This document shows, in pieces, positions 50,592-60,442 of a stretch of DNA of 64,000 nucleotides. Source of the stretch: Maea johnstoni (taxonomy: Eukaryota > Annelida > Polychaeta > Spionida > Magelonidae). Both the position numbers and the translations under genes were made by a program. Each line of letters opens with the position of its first letter. The first letter of the stretch is position 1. The notes under the pieces were generated by a model, which saw only the letters and a list, made by a program, of their open reading frames with translations, was not told where the DNA came from and searched no databases. The stretch covers positions 5,087,186 through 5,151,185 of the forward strand of contig OZ012685.1 in NCBI GenBank assembly GCA_963942565.1. The letters run 5' to 3'.

Positions 50592-51501
50592 TCAGTAGAC
50601 CTCGTACACATAGCCCTCGGAAGTGTCTGAATATTCGGTGGGACTACTGGGCATCGAAGACGGACTCCCGTAGCTGGGAGGACTTTGCCAATCACTGAAG
50701 CCTGCCGAACACGATGACACAACATCAGCGAACTGTTGCTGTTGTTGCTGCTGGTCCACCACCTGAGATGTCTGGTGAAGTTGGTTCAGCATGCCAACAT
50801 TGGGAAGAGTCAAACTCTGAACGTTTTCTTGTTGAACAAGCCCACTGCTGGCACCGAGGCCTGAAAGTTCTCTGAGGGCGGCCGCCGAGCTGTGGAACGC
50901 ATGCAATGGTGTGCATTGCGGCATGGGACTGCCCGGCATGCCGTTCTGGCTTCTCTCCTTGTGCAAGTCGAACATCTTGACGGTTTCTGAGAGCGCCCAG
51001 ATGTAATTGTGGGCGAATCTCAATGTCTCTATCTTGGTAAGCTTGGCATCGTCGGGGAAGGCTGGCAGAACGGTTCTGAGTTTATCCAAGGCGTGGTTGA
51101 GGTTGTGCATGCGGTTGCGCTCACGATCGTTGGCCTTGACGCGGCGGTGTTTCTTCAGCTTTATGACGACGGTGGGACTTCTGCACTTGGAGCGAGATTT
51201 GCTGTAGCGCTTCTTCTTGGGCGAGCCCGCCGTTGACGACTTTTTGTTGTTGCTGTCACCCGCCTTTCTTTTGGGCTGCGCGTCTGGGTTTCTGGTCTTC
51301 GTCGTCTAAGGCACCGTCATCATCGCACTCATCACCTGCGCTCTGCCGGCTGGCATTCTCCTCCTCAATCTCTGCAAGTTCATGGTCGAGCTCATCATAG
51401 TGGTCGGGTGAGCTGAGAGAACCGTCCATAGAGTAGAGGTCTGAGTCTATGGATGGCGAGCGTGCGTCGGACTCCATACCGTTCGTGTTGAAACCAACCA
51501 T
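50592..51501 (-). CDS. neurogenin-family bHLH proneural transcription factor
   Basis: Single-exon proneural factor that would dimerise with an E-protein, bind CANNTG E-boxes in the nucleus and start neuronal specification (known for the family). The ATG at 51499-51501 is the first after an in-frame stop at 51532. The N-terminus is acidic ([17 protein letters not shown]), then a Lys/Arg-rich stretch, then the bHLH at about residues 119-173: basic [12 protein letters not shown], helix 1 [16 protein letters not shown], loop AFPDDAKLT, helix 2 [18 protein letters not shown]. The NDRERNR and [15 protein letters not shown] signature separates neurogenins from NeuroD. A seven-Gln run sits near residue 250, and the C-terminus is YVYEVY. 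The reading frame changes once between 51259 and 51305: the upstream frame stops at 51256, while the bHLH frame is open from 51305. One extra base in the cccaaaagaaagg homopolymer region would explain it, so an assembly error is likelier than a dead gene. Joined length is about 302 residues. Confidence 0.93.
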
Positions 51502-51598
51502 TGTGGCTGTGTAGTAGTAGTTGTAGTAGCTTCACCTTGCTGTAGGTGTGCTCTGATGGGTAGCAAGAGTTGTTCTGCCCCTTGCAGCTCAGCCGCCC

Positions 51599-51607
51599 GT
51601 ATTTATA
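51599..51607 (-). promoter_or_regulatory. neurogenin TATA box
   Basis: The minus strand reads tataaatac about 100 bp upstream of the start codon, which would give a start site near 51570 and a 5' UTR of about 70 nt. Confidence 0.6.
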
Positions 51608-51651
51608 TCCGCCAGCAGGCCGTTGAAAGCCCTGGCTCCACTCATGCAGGG

Positions 51652-51656
51652 ATTGG
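51652..51656 (-). promoter_or_regulatory. CCAAT box of neurogenin promoter
   Basis: CCAAT on the minus strand (gtccaatcc), about 45 bp upstream of the TATA box, a normal promoter spacing. Confidence 0.4.
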
Positions 51657-51738
51657 ACAAAAAGCGGAGGGCGTGCCCTGCCACGCGCACGAATACAATT
51701 GAATCGTGCCGCCAATCCACGCTGCGCTGGAAGATTAC

Positions 51739-51787
51739 TGCGCACGCGAACAGGCCGAGGGGAGTGAGGCGGGCCAGTGCGCATGCG
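51739..51787. promoter_or_regulatory. two NRF1-like sites
   Basis: tgcgcacgcg at 51739-51748 and tgcgcatgcg at 51778-51787 match the YGCGCAYGCG core of NRF1 sites. They lie 130-190 bp upstream of the TATA box. Confidence 0.35.
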
Positions 51788-52354
51788 TTAGTCCCCAAAT
51801 GGGAATTAAAGCGCAATTAAATCATTCGGTCCACCGCTAGTGGTCCCCTTTTTCATGCATACATTACTCACCTAGCGCAGGAAATCCCCCACCTCTCCGG
51901 CCGCACGCCGGACATCAGAGGGACGCCGCCCTAGCCACGCGATATAATGACCCTCAGGAGTAATTATCATGAAAACTTTACAGTTACGAGCTGAGGGTTA
52001 ATAGCTAACAGATAACTGTGAAGTGTGCCGATGATTGTTCGCCACTAACCAGCAATGCAAACAACAATAAAGACTCCCCGCTCCTCACACCTCCCTGTCT
52101 CCTCACTCAGACTTACTTGCATTTGGATCGTCTACTCCTCGGTAAAATTTCAACCAATTAAAATCTTCTAAGTCAGAGAACCTACATGATATCCCAATGG
52201 TAAGGGGAATAAGTAGCTTACTTCTAGTCTAAGTACTAGTTACCATGTCTGGATTGCTAGCTCTGTCAAAATAATTACTTACAAGTATTTCCTGACCACT
52301 GAAATGATGCCTCCCCACCCAGATGATTTGATTGTTTAAGAGTTAGCTGGCTCA
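51788..52354. promoter_or_regulatory. neurogenin upstream region
   Basis: The first part (51790-52140) is moderately GC-rich and contains homeodomain-like gcaattaaatcatt and gagtaattatcatg. It is the likeliest place for proximal regulation, but the limits are arbitrary. Confidence 0.25.
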
Positions 52355-52355
52355 A

Positions 52356-52393
<38 letters not shown>

Positions 52394-52560
52394 TATTCAT
52401 TGACCAAAACATACACATTTGAAAACATACATAATGCTAAAATACAAATACAGAACAGTAAAACATAGCAAGGAACATAAGAGAAGTTGAATTTAACCAA
52501 GGTTACACACATGAGTGCTTTCACACTATCTTACATAGTGCGATTATAGGGAATAGTAGT
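52355..52560 (-). mobile_element. retroelement 3' end with (ACT)n tail (minus)
   Basis: A (AGT)n run 52355-52393 is followed by tattcattgaccaaaacata. On the minus strand this is a 3' UTR ending in a long (ACT)n tail, as in the LINE at 47530-47560. The right limit is arbitrary. Confidence 0.45.
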
Positions 52561-53276
52561 TCGTATATGTTAATATCTCTGTTGCTGTTATATAGGTAAT
52601 GCCTAGTAGAGCGCTTAGAAGGGAATTGCACGTTCAAGAAGGAGGCATCAGAGAAATATTTGACAAAATTAGTCATGGAATTGACTTAATTTGGTGGCAT
52701 GTAAAGTAATTTCACAAATACCTATTCATCAATGACATTGACATAAAAGCACTACCAAATACTGAAGAGCAATACACAATCATCCGGACAGTAACTTACA
52801 ACTCAGCGAAGACCCCTTCTCTGAGTTAACGTTAGTGTAGCCATTGGGGATATTATTTGACTGTAGTATATCAGTTCGAAACTCACTTGTTTCATCAGCG
52901 TACATAGGTGACCTAATCCTACATTTTCTATAAAGTTGAAGAACTACTAAGTGAGTGTAAACAGTGTTAAGTGTGTAACTATCTATCTAGACCATTGGCT
53001 AAGAGCCACAAAGAGCTAAGATGAAACTGGCTTAGAAGTGACCTTTGTGAGTCCTTGTCAAGACGGTTGAGTTTGGCTAGCTAGTAGCTAACAAGGCGTG
53101 ATATAGGGAGTCAAGTGAAGTAACAACTGAGAAGATATTACATGATAAGGATCTATCCTAGACAAAGGGGTCAGCGTAGACCAGGCTCCTAGCCCGGAAA
53201 CGTTGACATTCCCTACCGAGTAATACAAGTAATGGTAGGTAGATGGCTCCTTTTGGTCATCCTATCTCTAGTATGT
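52561..53276. other. noncoding, nothing recognised
   Basis: No supported gene. It could be the body of the retroelement whose 3' end lies at 52355. Confidence 0.35.
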
Positions 53277-53470
53277 ATGCATCTTTATTGACCATAATTG
53301 TAAATCATGAAATATACATTAGAAGTGAAAAACGTTAAACAGAGTTTCAAAAAAAGCTAGTGAATACAGGCAAACTGAGTCCTCTATTCACCTGGTGAGC
53401 TAAACGTGAACTAATTTTACAACTTTCAAGTTGGTCACCTTGATACTTGGTGTCAGTCAACTGAAAGCTT
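53277..53470 (-). mobile_element. LINE-like 3' end (minus)
   Basis: tgcatctttattgaccataa resembles the other tttattgac 3' ends in the window. Only 3' UTR-like sequence is visible. Confidence 0.35.
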
Positions 53471-53522
53471 TCATACATACATACATACATACATATACAC
53501 ATGCATACATATATACATACAT
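53471..53522. repeat. (ATAC)n microsatellite
   Basis: Imperfect atac tetranucleotide array. Confidence 0.85.
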
Positions 53523-53689
53523 TGCTTTTTACAAAATCATACCCTAATATGGTACTGCGGACAGCCTTATAGATATCTTCGATGAATAGAACATTCGTGT
53601 AGATATGAAGTACATGCACACCCCCTGTCAGTACTAGTATTCCTTTTTCATAATAGCCCTACAGTGATACCACTCAGTCTTATTCCTGT

Positions 53690-54775
53690 GTGCTAAGCTC
53701 CTTTTCCCCTCATTTCCCCATGCAGTTCACACTCTGTGTAGTGACCAATTGATAGTTAACATTGTTATTTCATTACAGCTCCCCTAGCCATATCAACCAC
53801 TTCTATATGTGTGGCATAACCCCGCTCCCCGTCCACTCCATACTTAACACATTAACTCTTAAGGTGAGTGTGTGTGTGGGGGGGGGGGGGGGGGGGGGGG
53901 GGGTGCAATTAGTTTTTAGTATACTTTTTTTTTATCATAACCTAGGTAGCTATATCAACAGTTTTATACCTGTGCCTTAATTGCCCATCATTCCCCTCGC
54001 AGTAGTAAGTGGTTTGTGTTTCTTTATAACTCATGTAGTTGCATCAGCTTTTTCTATATCTGTCCCAAAACCCTCTTCTCTCACCCGTCGTCAGTTCCTA
54101 CACAGTAGCAACTATAGTAGTCAATGTACAGGTGTAGCTACACTGTATGTATGTATGTAATTTATTGACTATGGCATAGCATAAAACTACTACCTTAACT
54201 GTACCCTCAAAACCCATTCTCTCACCCTCCGTAGTCAACACACATCGGGATGTGGACAACTGGTAGCCAGTATACCGATGTCATCATAACTGCTATAGCT
54301 GCATCACAGTGTATACCTTTGCCTTCAAACCCCTCCCCAGTTAACACACATGGGGTAGGGCAATTGGTAGTCAGTACACAGGTTTCATCATGGCAATTGT
54401 AGGGATCATTAGTGGTTAGTATACCTGTTTTATCATGACTCCTCATAGCTTCACCGGGCATTCTCCTACTTGTGCTCCACACCCCCTACTCAGTTAATAC
54501 ATAGGTGCAGGGAACATTAGTGGTTAGTATACCTGTTTTATCATTAGCTTTACCGGGCATTATAATATTCCTACTTGTGCCCCATCCCCCTCCCCTACCC
54601 AGTTAATACATAGTGTGCAGTGACCATTAGTGGTCAGTATACCTGTTTTATCATAACCCCATGTAGCTTTACCCCATTCTCCTACCTGCGCCCTCAACCC
54701 CCTCCCCCTCCCCTACCCAGTTAACACATAGAGTGCGGGGAGCAATTAGTATAGGGACTCTTTATACTTGATATT
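53690..54775. repeat. about 110-bp tandem array
   Basis: Units carry, in order, ctcccctacccagttaa, cacatagtgtgcagtgacca, ttagtggtcagtatacctgt and tttatcataaccccatgtagc. The last copies (54480-54770) are the most alike and the left copies are more diverged. A tttattgactatgg retroelement-type 3' end (54150-54180) seems inserted in the array. Confidence 0.7.
53878..53903. repeat. poly-G run (26 G)
   Basis: An uninterrupted run of 26 G after (TG)n, inside the tandem array. Such runs form quadruplexes and are prone to sequencing slips, so the length is uncertain. Confidence 0.9.
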
Positions 54776-57001
54776 ATCGCTGGTCGAATGAGGCTTTTAG
54801 TCACGCCAGAAGCGCCAATCAAACTTCAAGGGTAGTATTGTTCAGGGGTGATTGTCTAAGCCCCTGGGCCCGTGTCTAGCTGGATTGATAACTGGCTATG
54901 CTCTCCTTCCGTGATTAGCCATGCATTTCATGATTCTTTACCAGGCACCAGAGCTCAGCAACTAGTCTCGTTCTCCATGGCTTCAAAGACAGCTGCACAT
55001 ATGGCGCTACGTTTACCATCAAAATCACCCTTTTACCAAAGTCATAAATGCATCACATAAGAATGAGTCCACTTATGCTAGGAGTTGGAGTCGATTCGAC
55101 TATTGGTGATATTTCAGAATACGTGCACATTTCACAATGATGACTTTAAGCGGATTTTATTTGTTGGGGCCACGGAAGCATAGACTCGATATCATGACGT
55201 GGTTTGCATTCATTGTCATTTGGCATTGTCATTGGTAAATTGATGCTCTTTTGAAAGATGATATCATGTAAAATGGTCCAATTTCACTAGTAATTTCACC
55301 AATGGAGAGTGGAAGCAAACCAAAGCGGCGTAGCTTCCTCTACTTTTTCCAGACAGGCGCGTCGTCGTAGCCTTGCCCCGCCGTGCAGGCGCTCACAACA
55401 TGCCTGGCGTTTTGTTTGCTCAACGGCGCATGCGTGAAAACTTAGAAGAGCGCGCCGTTTGAAAGTTGTAAAATGAGGGGCGCGCCCACCACACGGACGG
55501 GAAAGTTGATGCGCGCTGTATTTCCTGCGCTCAAAGGCAGGAGAATGGATTGTTTTTTCCAGAGAAAAGTTTGCCTTCTCTCGTATGAAGCTGTCAAAGT
55601 GCCTGTATTGACTTACCTGTCTAGGGAGCGCGTTCTTGGCATCCCGTGCGCCTGGCTAAAACAAACCCAGCACAAAGCCCGCCATGCCTCAGAAACCCCT
55701 ACACCTGGTTTTCAAGTCCACCATCACACCTATAAACACTCACTTTTCATGCCCAGATCATTCTATACGTAATTGCCGCTTGTTTTCATGCATTAATCAT
55801 GGAAATTGCGCTCGCCTGGCGTCTTTTCCTTATTCACCTGTCGTGCGGGGCATAGGACGGTATTGTTCGGGACGCGCGTGTCCTATTCCCGCCTTCCTTG
55901 TGCAACATGGTCTCAAGTCTCCTCCGACCTCCCCCTCCTCTCCTACACCATTCACAGTGCCTGAAAATCTACCGTTTGTTGTTTGTTGCCCTCGTGGCCC
56001 ACGTGTCAGCGGTGGGCTAGAGTGTTTGTACGGAAACTTGTCGCATATAACGACTACAAGACAGTTTGTTTTGTTTTTTCGCTACTCCTATCCGTCTCAA
56101 GTGGTCCTGGATTTGTCGCCTCCACTATTTGCGATCCCATCTGCCCCGCTAGCCAATACCACGCATCGCTCTGCCGAAAGACAAAGCGGAAAACCCCCAG
56201 GAAACAATAGAGCAAGTTGTGATCGAGGGATGCCCTGTTTTAGCCACATCTTTGCTTTATTGTAAGCCACCATTCGCTTGCACCTTTCTAGAAATTATTT
56301 GCCTACGAGGCGAGGGGTGAGGTTACTATAGAAGCAGGACCCCATTCAGTCCAAACCTCTACGTCTTTGCATTGAGTATGTCTATACATCCACCATATGG
56401 CATTTTAAGAATCCTAGTGATTAATATGCAGTGTATAAGATCTGCTAGTATATTTCTTTTGTAGGACTACGCACGGAGTAGGAGGGAGTTCGTATTCTGT
56501 ATGACGTATTTGATATTTTGCACGCAATCCAGCTTTCTGTTACGTGTGATCCCAGCACGGGGGCCTCTCAGCATCAACAGGTAGTAACCCACAACCGGAC
56601 ACGCCCACCTGCCGTATTACTAGAGGCGCTATATACCAAACTTGGCAGACCGTTTTTTTTCTCTTTTTATTTAAAAAAATCGTTACAAAATTTACAATGG
56701 GCACCTACTGAGCGAAATCAAGGAAGAAGGTATTTCGACAAAAACACAGTGCTCCCAAAAGGTTTGCTAAGTTTGGTTAGGAAATACGAACATAGCTTTT
56801 GTAAAAAAAAGAGGAAAAATCGTCTGCCAAGTTTGGCTCAAAGAGGCTATATGTCCCATCTCCTTACACTATTGGCGACACCATGACCCATATCATAAGG
56901 TATCCTCCCTTCCGCAGATAACACATTTGATATACTGAAAGTTTATAGTAACCGAGTTAATATGTTTTGAATAGTTTCTATGTGTTTATTTGTTTCCTTG
57001 T
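54776..57001. other. noncoding; GC-rich tract 55320-56300
   Basis: GC-rich unique sequence with gcgcatgcgtg, gggcgcgcccacc and similar motifs, about 4-5 kb upstream of neurogenin. A 193-codon plus-strand ORF at 55684-56265 overlaps others in different frames and has no domain I recognise. More likely regulatory DNA than a gene. Confidence 0.35.
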
Positions 57002-57280
<279 letters not shown>

Positions 57281-57339
57281 AGTAGGTATGACTTTTGTAA
57301 ACAAGTTTTACAGCAAATAGACATACCATAACACACCAT

Positions 57340-57539
57340 NNNNNNNNNNNNNNNNNNNNNNNNNNNNNNNNNNNNNNNNNNNNNNNNNNNNNNNNNNNNN
57401 NNNNNNNNNNNNNNNNNNNNNNNNNNNNNNNNNNNNNNNNNNNNNNNNNNNNNNNNNNNNNNNNNNNNNNNNNNNNNNNNNNNNNNNNNNNNNNNNNNNN
57501 NNNNNNNNNNNNNNNNNNNNNNNNNNNNNNNNNNNNNNN
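57340..57539. other. assembly gap (200 N)
   Basis: Exactly 200 N, a placeholder length. Confidence 1.
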
Positions 57540-57743
57540 TATCTATCAGTTCACAGGAGATAGGGTCAGACAGCAGCCTCATTCTACCCTCTGATAAGGG
57601 GTCTTCTCTCACAAAGTCTGTAGACAGGTGCCCTTCATAAAGTTACAGTGAAACAGGTCTTCAAATGTGAAAATCTATCACTATGAAATGTGAACACCTA
57701 TTGTGGATACAATGTCCATGTCCCATTTGCTCCATGGACTTGC

Positions 57744-57965
57744 CCTGATAGCTGAGTGGTTTAGGGTATTGCCATTCACTTCTCACTGTCCCTCACCACT
57801 GCCCGTTTAGAATACTGACTGGGGCATTAGAGAAAGTTGCCAGTGACTTAGGAATTGGGATTAGGTGGTGGTTTTCCCAAGGTACTCAGGTTTCCATCAC
57901 CACTTACAACTTGCTAGTCACAACTTAGATGCAATAAGGCAGAAAGTTGACGACAAGCAAAATCC
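57744..57965 (+). mobile_element. tRNA-derived SINE, copy 6 (longest)
   Basis: The only plus-strand copy and the most complete. Its head tgatagctgagtggtttagg fits the Pol III A box. Then follow gagaaagttgccagtgactt, ggattaggtggtggttttcc, ggtactcaggtttccatcac and tagtcacaacttagatgcaa. The B-box part is worn. The 3' end is gacgacaagcaaaatcc with a short C/A-rich tail. Confidence 0.8.
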
Positions 57966-58480
57966 CCCCCTCCCCCCTCCAAAAAATTCTAATACCCTAG
58001 GAAAAGACCCTGAGATATGAACAACTCCCAATGTGAACACTTTTGGCCAGATCCTGAAATGGTCATACCCCAGGGGTTTCATTGCATTTGTGAATTCATA
58101 AAGTGAGTATATGTGTGAGTATATGCATTTTAGTGGACTTTCTAAATATTAGAGGTGGGAGTCAAATTGATTTTTCTTGTCACTCATCGGTTTAACCTGG
58201 TCCACCAACCAATTATCACAGACCATCAGAGTAATACTGATTTTGCAGTTTGCACACTTTCCTTATTAAAACTTATAGTTTTGAAAGCCTAGCAGTCATT
58301 TGCCAACATGGTCTTGGCCAGCAGGGCGTCTGGGTGTCTTTTTGGACACCCAAACCCTTAAAAAGCACCCCTCAGGACACCCAGATTTTTTTGTGAGGAA
58401 TTTTTAAAAATGTTAATCTCAAGCTTATAATTGAATATTTTCATCACCTTATAATTCCCATGACATTGTTTAATGCTATA
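57966..58480. other. noncoding; small hairpin 58331-58352
   Basis: tgggtgtc and ggacaccca form a tight hairpin, with a second copy of the right arm at about 58377-58386. Nothing else supported. Confidence 0.4.
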
Positions 58481-59326
58481 TGTAGCGGAATGGATCCCTG
58501 GCCGAAGGGATGATCCGACTGACAAACAGAATCACCTTACTTAAATAAAAGGTTTCTTAGTTCTCTCTTGAAATGAAATAAAACTCAGTTGGGTTTTCTG
58601 ACTCTTACAATAACGCTTAGCGAAGGTTGGGGATGGATGTGGTGTTGAAGAGAAGACGGGACGAGCAAGTATAAATCAACAATACAGTTTAATCATCACA
58701 GTACAATATACATACCACCGCACTCGTTCTCTATACAGCAGCATCAACACAATAAGTCCACTCTATGTAAATGACCATCTCAACATCACAAGTCCACAAA
58801 AAGTTTTTGATCTCTCTAATCTGGCCTCAATGTCTGGTAAATCCGGATGTAAATACACACTCTGCTCAGCTACAGTTCTTCTCTATGTTGTCATCATAAT
58901 CCTCTCTATATACACATAATAATCCGTGAACAGCTTCAGTCTCTTTCTGGCTACTTGACCTTGTAATCGTTACTCTCTGGGTAGTCTAAATCCAGCTCTC
59001 AAGCACCTTAATCCGTCTGTAAACACCTCTGTCGTTAACTCTACTTCTACTCTACTCTAACTCTAATCTAAGACTTCTCACTTCAACGATCTATTCTAGA
59101 CTGACGTGATTCGAACCTAACCTAGTTTCCCGCCCTTCCTTCCAATCGCACGCGCGGTACATCAATCGTTGAGGCCGCACGAGCGCTACGTCACAGAGCA
59201 CTCGAAATAACTAGATACTTTGTCGCACGTCTAAATGCTAGGCTCTGCGAAGGCGGAGACCCAGCTTACAATAATAGAAGTGACGGAACATGACCTGTTT
59301 CTTAGCCCTGGGGTCATTCCGTCACA
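58481..59326 (-). mobile_element. 3' LTR of an LTR retrotransposon
   Basis: The 846-bp block begins tgtagcggaatg and ends cattccgtcaca on the plus strand. The termini are near-inverted repeats with the TG...CA ends of LTRs. On the minus strand it starts TGTGACGGAATG. A G-rich purine tract sits just outside 59326, which marks this as the 3' LTR of a minus-strand element. A Ty3/Gypsy-like origin is inference from the termini and tract. Confidence 0.65.
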
Positions 59327-59342
59327 CAGCCCCCGACTTGCT
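59327..59342 (-). mobile_element. polypurine tract
   Basis: The minus strand reads caagtcgggggctg directly before the LTR start, where plus-strand DNA priming occurs in LTR elements. Confidence 0.55.
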
Positions 59343-60442
59343 CTGAATCGTCCTCGATTCTTAAATTTCAAAAATTTCCAAAAAGGGAACTCTAAACGTA
59401 ACTCGAACGTTAAACAAACGATTCTCTCGAACAAGTTCTAAACTCGTCTGTTATGAACAGACTAACCCAGTGACACACAGGTCACTAAACACAGTATAGG
59501 AATACTAACTTCTAATGTACACAACTCCCGAGAGTGGACAAGTCCTGGGCTTCCGGTCCAACTCTCCCAATTATCGCTCACTTTGTTTACTTTCAATATC
59601 GCTCAGCGAAATACTCTTAACTCTCGAAATCTACATAAACACGAACTCTGCACTGGAGCGGAATACTTAAAAAGAACTACCATAACTACTAATTAAAAAT
59701 AAACGCATCTCTATTACCTAACCGTTAAACGTTCATTCTTAAAATACTCGACTTATATAAAATCTTTGACTAGCAAAATAGCACTCTGAGTTAACTCTAA
59801 GAACAATAGAAACATTGATAAAAACATGGCAAGATAAAAACAATCAAAATCATGCAATACAGTGGTTTACTCACGTTACGGCTACCAGCTGTTGTGTCGC
59901 TAAGGTCTCAAAATTGTTCGCTTATTTTAAGTTCACTAAAAATGTGAACGACTCCGACACACCAGCATAGTCCAAAATCTCTCAAGTGTCACTTCGTTAA
60001 AACTTCTCCTTGGTCGCCGATTTCTTCCTGGGACGTCATGGATGGTACACGGGTCCGGTAGTTCGTAGAGTAGTCAATAATAATCCAATAATTAGGCACA
60101 AAAATCGTCGTGACTTGTTAATCCGTCGCCACAGACGATGGACGTAGTAAGTTGGCACTTCGGGTAATTATCCATGGAAGAGACACAAATCCTCGTGACT
60201 GGGTAATCCAGCGCCACAGAGGATGGACGGAAATAGGTTGTATCAGGAAGGGCAGGCAGGTCGAAGGTTCGACCGCTGCTGCTGGGTACTCCAGCGCCAG
60301 GAAATAAAAGTAGACGTCTCATGATGATCACAATAAAAATAATAAATAAATAAATAATGGTTCGCTCAGGCGTAAGATACATTGGTTCGCTTAATGCGTG
60401 AGATCGAGGTTGTCTGTTCTTTCTTGCCCCAAGTTTCTTCAC
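59343..60442 (-). mobile_element. element 3' untranslated part with internal duplication
   Basis: No ORF or reverse-transcriptase, protease or integrase motif is visible between the ORF and the LTR. A degenerate duplication lies at 60108-60148 and 60192-60232 (tcgtgacttgttaatcc and tcgtgactgggtaatcc, each followed by gcgccaca/cgccaca and gatggacg). Confidence 0.5.

Noticed and set aside
58481-59326. Solo LTR
   Set aside because: The bases next to the two ends (ctata on the left, cagcc on the right) do not match as a target duplication, and a purine tract adjoins the right end. A 3' LTR of a longer minus-strand element fits better.
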